A DNA stretch of 64,000 bases from Dipteris shenzhenensis (Eukaryota > Polypodiophyta > Polypodiopsida > Gleicheniales), in NCBI GenBank assembly GCA_047967505.1, contig CM106538.1; one strand, 5' to 3'. Both the position numbers and the translations under genes were made by a program. Shown here piece by piece: positions 1 through 10,247 of the stretch. The notes beneath the pieces are model-generated. The model saw nothing but the letters and a program-made list of their open reading frames with translations. It had not been told where the DNA came from and made no database searches. Every line of letters starts with the position of its first letter. The stretch's first letter is position 1.

Positions 1-995
1 AATTTAGCAAGGGTATTCATGAGATTTTTTGAAAGAAATCATTGTTCTTGGACATTGAAACATTGTGTTGATATTCATTTCTTCTTTTTGTGTAGAAAAT
101 GGACATCTCATTTGAAAAGTAAATTCTTGAAAATCTCAATGCATTTGACCTTGCATCAAATGTTGGTTTCTTGTAGCAACACCCACAGAACACAAACATT
201 ATAAATTGTCCAATTGAGCTTATTCCATTGCAATCATATTCCGCTTTGCTAGAAATCCTTATTAAATGTGTTCAAACAAATGCAAACTTTGTCAATTCCC
301 CTTGTAAAATTCTTTCAAACCTTAACAATGACTCGTACAATCAAATTGCATGTGTTGAAGAGATTAAGAGAATGGTAACAAATATTTCTACTTCAAGATC
401 TTAACTATATAGTTGCTTGACGAGCTTTATAAAAAACTTGCATTGTTCATTCAAAGACATTTGTAAAACTAGTACAAATGCTACAAAGTTTTCATGCACA
501 TTTTCATGATAATATTTTAGTGCATACACTTTTATTTGATGAAACTACAATACCAATGCAAATATCACCTTTGCATCATATTCAATGTAAAGGAGCATAC
601 ATCCCCTAGACCAAAGAACATGAAAGTCAACTTGGTTTAATTCTTCGTAACACCCTTCAGTTAAGTGCTAAAGAGGTTGGTACCATATTCATTGAAACAC
701 ACAAAGATGCACCTTACAATTGCATGAAAGATATATAGAATGAAAGATGCAAATGTGGCAAAAGGATGAGAAAAGGACATACCAATGGTATTGAGAAAAG
801 CACACAAAACAAAGGAGGTGATATAAGAGAAGACAATTGCATCTCAAAGCAAAGAACAATGTTTGATTCAAGCAAGGAACAAGAAACAAGGAACATAAAA
901 GCAAGTAACTCTAGTGCCAATTGTGGACACTCTTCAACATTCTTGCAAATGTTGTCAAACGTTAACATTCTTGTCCAAGCTACACACTAAGTCCA

Positions 996-1819
996 ATGTT
1001 GACTCCATTTTTAATACAAAGTGATATCATTACTGCCGAAGTTCTTCCCAAAGAGAAGTGCTTATGCTCCATTTGTTTGAAATATATTAAGAGAAATATT
1101 TTACCGACTTTTTCCCATATCAACATGCCACTTCCAAAGAAAATGAAATACACTAGTCTTCTTAATGACATTGAAGCATGCCTTATTTCAGTTCGAATCC
1201 CTTTTGCACAAATTTGTGAGTTGATTTTTGATGGACAATGCGGCCTCAAGGGAAGCATTGTGAATGTGTTTGCTGATGTTGACAGAGCCCAATACGTACT
1301 ACTGAGGTTCCTTATAGATGGAGCAACAGCCATGGTTGGGATTAAAAGAAAGCTAGAGTACACTCATTATTATATGAGTGATTAGTAAGACCTACTTTGA
1401 TAATGCGTGCATTGAAGGAGCTACTTCCAAATTCCCTATACAAGGAACAAAAGGTCACATCAAACCACAAATGGGCTCAAAATATAGAGTCTTTGGGAGA
1501 AATTCAAATACAAGAGAACTCATCAAGAAACAACAACATGGACGATGACAATGACATGCTAGTACATCAGATTTACAATAGCCAACAAGTCATTGACTTC
1601 GAAGAGAAAACAATAAATATTGCACCCTCAAAAGGCTTCTCACCTTTAAGCACCTTCAAGGACAAACATTGTGAAGAGTTAGCATTCCCTCAACTATTTT
1701 ATGGACATGGACGCTTATACAATATATCGGATCGAACTTCATACCAAGACATTGCACAGTGGGAATTCACTAACAGTGATCAATGCTTTGCATTCTCCAT
1801 AGAAAACATCTTTTTTTAA
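996..1819 (+). pseudogene. Helitron Rep N-terminal remnants
   Basis: Two neighbouring open stretches. The first (996-1385) has the pattern CSICLKYI, then an IPFAQICELIFDGQCGL-type block and a VNV..DV block ending in LKRK-like residues, which is the plant Helitron domain often annotated as DUF6570. The second (1397-1819) carries LYK and, near 1630-1720, the block SPLSTFKDKHCEELAFPQLF, matching the Helitron_like_N signature P.S.F.D...EELAFP.LF. A stop separates the two and the second ends early. These are recognisable but non-functional. Confidence 0.75.
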
Positions 1820-2289
1820 ACCATGAGAGTATTGGTGCGTCAAGTACTATCCTCAACCTGGGTTCGCATATGTGTAAAGTGCAATTGCGTGGACGAACAT
1901 TAAGAGAAAAAGACACACTGCACAACACTAACGTTGAGAACCTTCTCCATTCCAATATTGGACATCACTTCGCATCCATGTGAACATCATCCAACTACAA
2001 GATGAAGTTGCAAAAAGACCTATTTGCCATGGTTAGACAACTAAGAAAACTTTTTTTATTACTTTTTCATAAGTAGAAAGACTATGGGAACCTTTGTTGC
2101 AATGCTTGTTAGAAAGGCTTAGAAAGTCTTTGTGGAAGAGCCAAGAGATACCTCAGAGGGTACTCCTTTGCACAAATACAAAACTTGATTTGAAGAGATC
2201 CAATAACTTCAGCTCAGTATTATGTCCATAGATTCCAAGCAATCAAATGCTTGTTGAAACAAGATCCATTGATCATAGGGAAGGTGATG

Positions 2290-2702
2290 GACTACTCCTT
2301 TGTCATAGAATTTCAAAACCATGGTAGCCACCAACACGACCATGGGTTGCTTTGGATCAAAAACGCACCTACTGCGATGGTACTTCAGACATAGAAGAAT
2401 TTATCGGCAAATACATATGCTCTGACTTATCAAAGCTTGCCTTGCCTAATTCAAAAATCCAAAGACATAAACATCACAAGACTTGCCAAAGAAGAGGTAA
2501 AAAAGGTCATTTTGGTTTTCCTCGTGCACCCATGCACACAACAAAGTTGTTGAACCTACTACATACGGGAGAAATCATAAGCAATTCGAAAGACCAAATT
2601 AAAAGTATCACTAATCTTATGGAAAACACAACAGTACAACAACAAACTTTTGATGTGATTACCTCAAATAACTTCACATTACTGAAGAAGAATAGATACT
2701 AA
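2290..2702 (+). pseudogene. Helitron HUH Rep motif and following region
   Basis: Around 2302-2370 the frame reads EFQNHGSHQHDHGLLWIKNAP; the HDH followed by GLLW is the metal-binding HUH motif of Helitron Rep nucleases. The continuation SDIEEFIGKYICSDL, a conserved HKHHKTC block and FGFPRAPM lie one frame away (2352-2702), so an indel has broken the coding frame right after the catalytic histidines. In an intact element this domain would nick and rejoin the single strand during rolling-circle transposition. Confidence 0.75.
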
Positions 2703-3737
2703 TTCTACGATCAAACATTAGCCAATCGACAATATTCATGAGGTGTGAACCAAAGGCTCACCAAAGGATGTCTTCACTAACAACTTCAATCCAACAATTT
2801 CCAAATTATGGGGTGCTAATACAGACCTCCAATTCATTCTCAATCCACATCAAGCAGGATCATATTGCACGTCATATATGACCAAAGAGATAAAGACACA
2901 ATTGACATTGTTCGTAAAGCATTTTCCATAGCATATGCAAGCATAGCCTACCAACCAATGAGCATCTACCCAAGGTTGGGAATGCCATTTTAAACACACA
3001 ACACATAAGCGCTCAACAAGTTGTGTACTTATGCTTGTCCCTTCCTCTCATTTCCACCACACAAGAGTTCTCCTACATTAACACCAACCCCATTGATGAG
3101 CGTACATTCCTATGGAAATGAAGACAAGACTTAGAGAAGTTGGACCCTTAAAGCAATGACATTTTCTTCGCAGACATTGTTACAAAGTATTTGCAATGAA
3201 AAACTAGCATGAATGATGTTTGCCTAGCATCATTCATAAGTGATTAAAAGGAATGCAAATGCCACCAAGAAACGAAAACATGAAAAAATAATGTTTCAAC
3301 AACAACAACAAAAACAAGGATCTAGAGAAACATTTCAGAGAGTTATGTCTACTGTACTTGCCATTTTCAAATGAAGAGCATACACTAACTACAGAATTTC
3401 CCACATGGCATGACTTGTATCAATACAACAAGAAAATATAGAAAACAAACGAAGCATATATAACAAACTAATACCAACCAGCACTATATCTACGAATTTC
3501 ACAACGGCAAGTTCAAAAACATCTAAAAACTACAAACACACTGCAACAAATCAAGAGTATGACTTAAACATCGAGCTGAATACAACGTAAAACAAAAAAC
3601 AATACATTGACAATGTCCTCTCACATACAAAGCACAACCAAATGAGGATTATCACTCCACAATGGGGAGATTGAATCAATGTAAACGACCAATAGTACAT
3701 GACATCCTGCTCAAGAAATGTTTAAGCCAACAGCGTA

Positions 3738-4878
3738 GTGCCATTGCGCCTTTTTCTAACATGTAATGCTAGCATAGGAAAAACATTCACTCTGCTTATA
3801 TTGATCCAAGCATTGGTAAGACATTACAATCATAAAAACACATCAGATGTTACTCTACCAAGGATTCTAATACTTGCATACACAAGCAAAGCCGCATTCA
3901 ATGTAGGTGGAACAATAATACATTCCACACTCCACTTGCCACTCATGACTTCCACATACAAGCCACTCTCAACTGAAATACTACAAACTCTCTCAACACT
4001 ATATGCAGATTTGGAGCTAATAGTTTTCGACGAGGTTTCCCTCATTGAGCAGAATACGTTTACCGCAACAGATATGCGAATGTGTGAGATAAAACACAAC
4101 CACTTGGAACCATTTGGTGGTGTGGATGTTTTGCTTTGTGGACACTTATGCCAAGCAAGTCCAACAAATGATGCATGGATCTTTTTTAACAGATCTACAT
4201 CATTGTCTATGGTACCATCCATTTGGAAAGACCATGTGATGTACTATGAACTAGAAGAAACAATGCGACAAAATGATAACACCTTCCTCACAATATTAAA
4301 TCATATATGATTGGGCACCCAAACACTTTCAGATCTTCAATATTTAAACAACCTATACAATCATACCCCAAAGTCAAAACATGAGACGCCACACCTATAC
4401 TATACAAACGTAGCAAAAGATAAACACAATGACGACGTCTTTCACATGCTAACTTCTGAACTAGAGCAAGAGACATTAGGCATAAGACTTGTAGCAAAAC
4501 AATCAACATACCAACAGACCCAAAAAGTATTGGAGGACTCCATGCAGAGCTATTCCTAAAGGTTGGTATGATTGTGGAACTTTGTTTAGGAAAAATGTGG
4601 ACCCAAAAAGTACTGGAGGACTCCATGTAGAGCTAAGCCTAAAGGTTGGTATGATTGTGGAACTTTGTGTAGGAAATATGGACATTGCAGATGGCTTAGT
4701 TAATGGAGCAGATGCCACTTTCATGGATTCTAACATCGACAACAAAGGAGCCATAGTATGGGTACATTTCAACAATCCCACAATAGGTTCGAAAACACGT
4801 AACATGAACTCAATGATCTATACGAGGATTACCAAAAAGCCAGCAACAAAAAGCGAACGAGCCAAAAAAAGCGAGTAA
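3738..4878 (+). pseudogene. Helitron PIF1-type helicase remnant
   Basis: The open stretch at 3738-4310 shows a Walker A region (CNASIGKTFTL), an APTGKAA-like TSKAAFNVGGTIIHSTL block, and Walker B LIVFDEVSLI. In PIF1 helicases the P-loop is normally G-rich; here the first two glycines are replaced by C/N and S, leaving only GKT, so ATP binding is doubtful. The C-terminal part at 4582-4878 keeps ELSLKVGMIVELCVGNMDI and DGLVNGADATF, typical of the SF1 helicase end. A stop and an 83-bp tandem duplication lie between the two parts. Confidence 0.75.
4518..4683 (+). repeat. 83-bp tandem duplication in the helicase relic
   Basis: Two adjacent copies begin at 4518 and 4601 with the same acccaaaaagta(t/c)tggaggac sequence and continue through ggttggtatgattgtggaac. 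The copies differ at a few bases. 83 is not a multiple of three, so the duplication itself shifts the helicase frame. Confidence 0.85.
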
Positions 4879-4883
4879 TAAAA

Positions 4884-5221
4884 TTTTATAAATCCCCCAT
4901 TTCAGTAGCAAAAATTAATAACTTATTCAAAATACCATATGTTTCCTGAATGCTAGAAGGTTAAATATGCATATAACTTTAAAGCCACTAACACTAATTT
5001 CACATCATCCATGAGACAGTTTGTAGGTTTAATTTCCAAGTCATTGTTTGTATTAAATACAAACCCTACTTCAATCAAGTTCTCTCTTTCCACTAGAGTA
5101 ATTGAGATAATCAATGCAACCTTCCACACAAGTGGGGTGTTTCCAAGGACTCCTTGCATGGGTCATATGTAAATGCTTAGCTTTTTTAACTCTGTTCACT
5201 CTTGGAACAAAACCCATGTTT
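4884..5221. other. Spacer between Helitron relic and TIR element
   Basis: AT-rich, with no convincing coding signal or repeat; only short chance reading frames are seen. Confidence 0.5.
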
Positions 5222-5253
5222 CATTAGGAAAAAAGGGAGCTCATTTTGGGGCC
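5222..5253 (+). repeat. Left terminal inverted repeat
   Basis: Begins CATTAGGAAAAAAGGGAG and ends CATTTTGGGGCC. The reverse complement of 17033-17064 matches it except at two positions. It begins 491 bp upstream of the first coding ATG. Confidence 0.8.
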
Positions 5254-5712
5254 TTTTACGGTTTGGAAAAATAAGCTCTCAACCAATCAATAGAAGGCCA
5301 ACGTAACGTTGAAAATTCATGAAAATAAGAGAAAATAGAAAAAAGAAACAATACTTTATGTAAGTACAAGCGTGCTACATTAATGAGGAGATTGGTTTTT
5401 TATTCTCAGAAGATCTTTGGACAAGAAGATAGAATCTAAACTGACATTTTATCTGACAAGATCCTTCCTGCTTCCACCTTCCTTTGAATTTTCAAATGTT
5501 GTGCCGCCTTTCGTGCAAAAGGTCTACCATTCTACACCATTGCCTCATTGTGCAACAGCCTTTCTTTTCCAAAACTGCTCCCTTGATCCTGTTTGGCGTA
5601 GAGTAAGATGTTTCTCGTCAACTGTCTGTTTGCCCACTTTCTCTTTCTTGAAACTTCAAATTGTTATCTTAGTTACATTACTTTGCTATTGTTACAGATT
5701 CAGAAAATCTCC

Positions 5713-7152
5713 ATGGTGAACCAAAACCATGGCCGTTCTTGTGGAAGACGCTCTGTGGATGATAATGCTACGAAGGCAGAATTATACCAAACATCCTTAC
5801 CCCGTCGACCTGCTTCTTCTATTTCGTCGGTAGAGAATTCAAGTACAGTCAAAACGGAAGGAACTTGGGAAAGGTTTAGTGTTTCGAAAGGAGCATGGGT
5901 GCTCATGCAACCTAGCAAAAGAAAAAGACCCCAAACAAAAAACATTTTCTTGGCATCGTGGAAGGGAAGAGTACGAGATTTTAAAATCACCAAAGGGAAG
6001 ATATCCGTGAAAGAAGTTTTGATTCAGCACGTGTACATGCATAAAGAACTTGTCTTGCGAGACTATCCAAAAAATCTTCCGCAACACAGGCCTAATTGTA
6101 TATTTTTCTATTGTGGTTTTTTTCTTGATGAGGTGTATGGATTTTTAAGATGAAGCTTTCTCTCTTAGCTTATTGACATTCTTGTGTTGTTTTATTTCAG
6201 ATTTATATCCTTCATCGTATGAGACATGGCAAAACATCGATTGTATTCTGGGATTTATAGATGTTCTGCATGGATCGATAGGAGAACAACAATACCAAGG
6301 TCGATGTGCAACAGAGCTAGCTCAATCGGGTATATTTTTTACTGATCATTTTTATCAGTTGCTGGACAAAGCTAACACACATGGTGTATTAATAAAACAA
6401 GACCTTCCGGCGTGGAATTCGGTGGATTGGCCTCACCCACATTCTAGTGTTACAGAGGCATATAGGGCGAAGCTTTTTACAGAAGTACAGAAAGCTCTGA
6501 GGCCCAATATTGCCACTAGGATAGTAAAAATTTCTTTGTGCATGCCTCTCACAGTTTTTGTAGACTTGTTTAATACCTTTCCAGTAAAGGTTTCAAAAAC
6601 AATGTTCACAGTTAAAGCAACAAATTCGGCATGCATGCCACAATTTTTGGATAAAGGTTGGGATAAGAAGACATGTAGTTCAGTGTTTTGTGAGGTGGTC
6701 CAACCTTCTATGCAACTGAAGTACATGGTTGCATCACAAAATTTTATTTTCTCTTTTTATTACAAGCGCAGTCGAATGCTAGGCACAAAGCTTGTCCCAA
6801 TGGATCAAGATGAAGAGTCTTTTGGTGCAGAAAATAAACTTATTGATATTGATGTTGTTGAGAATGGTGATGTGGTAGCCAATATCTCATTAAGAGAATG
6901 TTGCTCCCTAGCTCAATTGCGCAGTGACATTCTGTTTGAGACTGAAGGTTCTATCTCAAACGACTTTTTATTTATCTACAACAACAGAAAGGTACACCAT
7001 CTGATTTATCCTAGTCTCATTAAGCATTGCTATTAGTTTAATTTACCACTCTAATTCATATTGCTTTTTTGCAGTTACTCAGAAGAAGAGAGAGCTCAGT
7101 TAAATGCAAAGACATAGAAAATTTTAAAATTGAGATAACACAGACTCCATAA
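5713..7152 (+). CDS. 417-aa protein of the TIR element, function unknown
   Basis: Three coding exons fit exactly: 5713-6097, 6201-6991 and 7075-7152. The introns have GTATAT..TTTCAG and GTACAC..TTGCAG borders and phases agree. A 5'-UTR intron (about 5603-5697, GTAAGA..TTACAG) probably precedes the ATG. No internal stop is present. The N-terminal third is rich in K, R and S. The middle has conserved-looking W, F and C residues but matches no family I know. The last 80 residues (IDIDVVENGDVVANISL, then SLAQLR, ISNDFLFIYNN) have the spacing of a ubiquitin-like beta-grasp domain; this is a weak suggestion. The 3' end converges on the H3-Ulp1 gene 85 bp away. It is probably an accessory gene of the transposon. 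Confidence 0.65.
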
Positions 7153-7236
7153 AGAAAGGTTTTGTATTCAATCAAGTAAGATTTTGTACAGAACTGTTTA
7201 GCTGAATCTGTAGAACATATTTCTAACATCCATTTT

Positions 7237-9307
7237 CTATTTATGTACAGTTTCATCTACATTTTCTGGAGGATCTTCTCTCTGCTGCTCCATCCTGTCC
7301 GTGCTCCATCCTGTCTCCTCCACTGCCCCAGAAGCCTCTCTTTGCTGCTTCTTCACCTTCTCCTCAACATCAGCAGCAGGTCTTTGCTCCTGTGTCTGCT
7401 CCTCCTCAACACTCTGTGATTGCTCCTGTGGCTTCTGGTCCTCAGCATTAGGTGCTTCATCTGTAAGATCAAGGTGTATGACACCTTCTTGTACTTTAGA
7501 GCTTTCACCCAGCTCCACAGTAGCTGGTACAATAGGTTTGGGGGAGGCATAGCTCAAAAACCTCCAAATTGTATGAGCTCTAAAATTATGTACATAGTTG
7601 GGGCTGAAGGTATCCTCTTTCATCTGCAATGGCAGAGGATAATTTAGAACACTTTGTATCATTATGAATTATCTTCAAGCTAAATGAAATGTATTTTTCC
7701 TTACCAAATCTGGCTGTTCCTTCTCAAAGTAGCTTGAAAGTATATATTTTGCATTGATCAGCACCCTCCATCCACAGCTACTTGAATCATTTTGTTGTGG
7801 TGTCTGTACAGTTAGAAAAAAATGTTAGAAACTGTGAGCATCAGCACAAAACAAAATTATTCAATAAGTTCAAAGACATAGCATTTAATAGACTTTTTAC
7901 CTCTAGACTTATTGGCTCTATTGAATCCAAAAGAGAGACATTTGGAGGACAATGATCCAATGCATCTAATAGCCTTCTAATACAACTGCAATATGTATAA
8001 TTTAGTTAGTATGGTATCAAAATAATGAAGTTTTAAGTTCAAAAAGCACACACAGCACTTACAATTTCAGCTCTGTGTGTGTGTTTTTTAGAGAGTTGAA
8101 TAGAAAGCATTGCTTTTGCTGGATGTCAATAGACACAAAACTCCAGTGGTCACTGCATAAGGAAAAAAGCATAAGAAAATGAAAGGCTACAAGAGTTCCC
8201 AATATTAAAGAAGAATCTTAAAAGAAGTAGTCACCCACATACTTGCTATGGTATGGAAGTAGCAAAATATCAATTACTTCAAAATTGCAGTGTTTGAACT
8301 AGCTGGAAATACTCATGGGAGTCTCCTTTGCATCTCTTAATCTAGAAGAAATGGCTGGATCAACAATATGGACTGTATGCTATACAAAGGGGTGAAGCCA
8401 GCTTCTCATCATGCTGCATAGGATCAGAACATAATTAGGGTAGGTTATAAAGGAGTTACAAGGAGGATTGATTTGCAAAAAATGTAAAATTTATAGACAC
8501 TTACTAGAGCATTGCAAGAATGATAGTATCTGAGCAATACTCATTCTTGTTAGCCAATGCTGCTAAGCATTGTTTTGTCAAATCAAAATCATTGACTGAA
8601 ACTTCATCCTCAATATGTACAACTACATCAGGGCCCAACTCCTTCAACCTTCTATGTATGTGTAGCTCCTTCTTTCCAGTCTCCACATCTATAACAGATT
8701 TTGTTTCTTTTATTTGCTGCTTCAGTGAGTCCTCATAAGCAGCCTTCCCTCTGGTGTTCTTTGAGTGTGTTACCTCAACAACCTTTACCTCATCAACCTT
8801 CACCTTCCTTGTAGGTGGAATTAGCAATATATCTCTCATTTTGATGTCCTGCCATTCCACAAGATGAACCAGCTTGTCATACCTCCATCTCACTCTGGAC
8901 AAAGTGTTGAAGTCTTTGGCCATCAAAGTCACCCTGTGAGCATGGGCTGCTACAAGCATTGCATCCTCAAAATATTTCTCCAGGTAATCCTCTGCCATTT
9001 CCTGTAAGGAAAGAATGGCAGTTCTATTCCACCTGAACCCAAGGTTTCAACTGTCACAAATTTCTCTCACCAGTCTTTGAAAGGGTGCTTTGGGTATTGC
9101 AAAGCCTATAGCTTTTTGTTGCCTCCTTATCTCCCTTAGCACACCTGCACCCTTATTCAATATTTTGGCCTTTTGCTTGAGCAAGCTCATTGGCTTACCC
9201 TTCCTGCCATGTGCAGCTCTTCCCTTTGGAGTACCTGCCCTAGCTGCTGTTGCTGCAAGACCTGGTCCTTTGCCAACTTTCCTTGCAGTTGACTTGGTTC
9301 TTGCCAT
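7237..9307 (-). pseudogene. Histone H3-like / Ulp1 cysteine protease fusion gene (three in-frame stops)
   Basis: Six exons on the minus strand: 9307-8505, 8413-8243, 8152-8063, 7985-7901, 7803-7705 and 7623-7237. All have GT..AG borders and matching phases, giving 545 codons. Codons 1-141 are a histone H3: tail MARTKSTARK, then LREIRRQQKAIGF, KAPFQRLVREI, and after codon 87 RTAILSLQEMAEDYL and HAHRVTLMAKDF. After a charged linker (about 142-240) comes a Ulp1/C48 fold: D(T)IILAML, then HW at 327-328, FNSL at 343-346 (the usual catalytic Asp is Asn344), and Q387 with C393 in QQNDSSSCGW. Codons 417-544 form a Q/E-rich acidic tail. In-frame stops: TGA at codon 87 (9047-9049), TAG at 279 (8380-8382) and TAG at 306 (8299-8301). 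No frameshifts. A 5'-UTR intron (9717-9312) precedes the ATG. Ulp1-type enzymes cleave SUMO or related tags; the role here is inferred. Confidence 0.8.
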
Positions 9308-9402
9308 CACTCTGAAAAACTGCATACAAAGGATTGGAAAGAGATCACAGACATCTAACAAAGAAAAGGCAATCACAGGGGTGGAAGAAGCCAAATAGAG
9401 AA

Positions 9403-9471
9403 ATTTGCAATAAAATGCGATATGAGCAGTTTGGAATTTCAAACAGGTCCACATCGCATTTTGCTGCAAAT
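9403..9471. repeat. Hairpin repeat copy 1, in 5'-UTR intron of H3-Ulp1
   Basis: Imperfect inverted repeat: ATTTGCAATAAAATGCGA pairs with TCGCATTTTGCTGCAAAT across a 33-nt loop. It is a diverged copy of the hairpins at 10450, 10655 and 10860 and lies inside the inferred intron 9717-9312. Confidence 0.75.
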
Positions 9472-9718
9472 TTTTGAAATGAATTGCTGGTGCACTCCTA
9501 CAGTGATTTCTATGTTTCTCCAACCAAATACAGTATGAATGGAGGTTATGCAAGAAGATCACATGCAAATATCACACTTGAAGATCTGCATTTCTACAGT
9601 GATTTCTCTGTCTTGGTTTGAGTCTATGCATTTCCATGCAGGATGTATTTTTTCTATTTTAGGCAAGAAGATTGCAGAGACTAAGGGGAGAACCCATTGT
9701 TACTGACCTGGAATCTAT

Positions 9719-10247
9719 ATGTGGATGTGCTGTGCTGCTGAGGAGTAATCTGTGCTGAGGATGAACCTGTGCTGTTGGACAAGATGCTGATGCTGCAGAG
9801 TATGGAGGTAGGGAGGCAAGAGAGCAGAGACTGGAGGGCAAGAGGTCCAAAACAGGATACCACAAATAAGTGCAAATAGAATTAAAGAATCACTAAATCC
9901 CACACGTGTGGAATGTAGTCGTTTTTCACACATGTGGATGGGACCCAGATCTCTTGGAGTTTGAAATTTGGCACGTGTGAAAGTACACTTTATTCCTTGG
10001 AACTTGTGCCATTCATGATTTCATCATCAATACCACAACCACTTTTCCCTCCCCTGGATCCCAATCTTTCATCCCTGCCACGACCCTCGCATCTTCCATT
10101 TCCTTCTCTCTGATCCTTTCCTACCCAGCACACTCCATCCAGACTGCAACCTGCCTGAAGACAGTACTGCCAGATCTCCAGGTTACCTAGAGTGCAAAGT
10201 TCAAGCTAGAGAAAGAGCAGGAGATTTACCAGTGCAACTCAATCAGC
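9719..10247. promoter_or_regulatory. Divergent promoter region with G-boxes
   Basis: This spacer separates the 5' leaders of the H3-Ulp1 gene (minus) and the plus-strand gene starting at 10248. It contains the perfect palindrome CACACGTGTG (9901-9910), the related CACATGTG (about 9928-9935) and GCACGTGTGA (about 9971-9980). CACGTG is the core G-box bound by plant bZIP and bHLH factors. The start sites themselves are not determined. Divergent layout and shared boxes suggest joint control. Confidence 0.5.

Larger units (their letters stand above)
500..4880 (+). mobile_element. Decayed Helitron (Rep/helicase) element
   Basis: Protein remnants occur in the order expected for a Helitron RepHel protein: a cysteine-bearing N-terminal domain (996-1385), the Helitron-like N region (1397-1819), the HUH replication-initiator motif (near 2320-2350), the segment following it (2352-2702), a stretch resembling the region before the helicase (2750-3120), and a PIF1-type helicase (3738-4878). 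Many stops and frameshifts separate the pieces, so no protein can be made. The Helitron termini (5' TC, 3' hairpin with CTRR) were not located, so the borders are approximate. No gene is seen in 1-500. Confidence 0.8.

Noticed and set aside
5222-5253. CCCTAA/TTAGGG in the TIRs as telomeric sequence
   Set aside because: Only one partial unit per end and no tandem telomere repeats.
7301-7552. Plus-strand open frame rich in Cys and Ser
   Set aside because: It is the complement of the Q/E-rich tail of the H3-Ulp1 gene.
8504-8998. A separate gene starting at MAEDYLEKYF
   Set aside because: It is the continuation of the histone fold after the TGA; alpha-2 of H3 runs through this methionine, so it is not a natural start.
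9047-9049. Stop codon restored by U-to-C RNA editing, as in fern organelles
   Set aside because: Such editing is known from organelle transcripts; this is a spliced nuclear-type gene inside a transposon, so methyl-C deamination is simpler. Only RNA data could revive the idea.
9308-9568. In-frame extension of the H3 reading frame upstream of MARTK
   Set aside because: The histone tail starts at MARTK as in all H3 proteins, and a TTTTTCAG acceptor lies just before it; the extension is intron and leader sequence.
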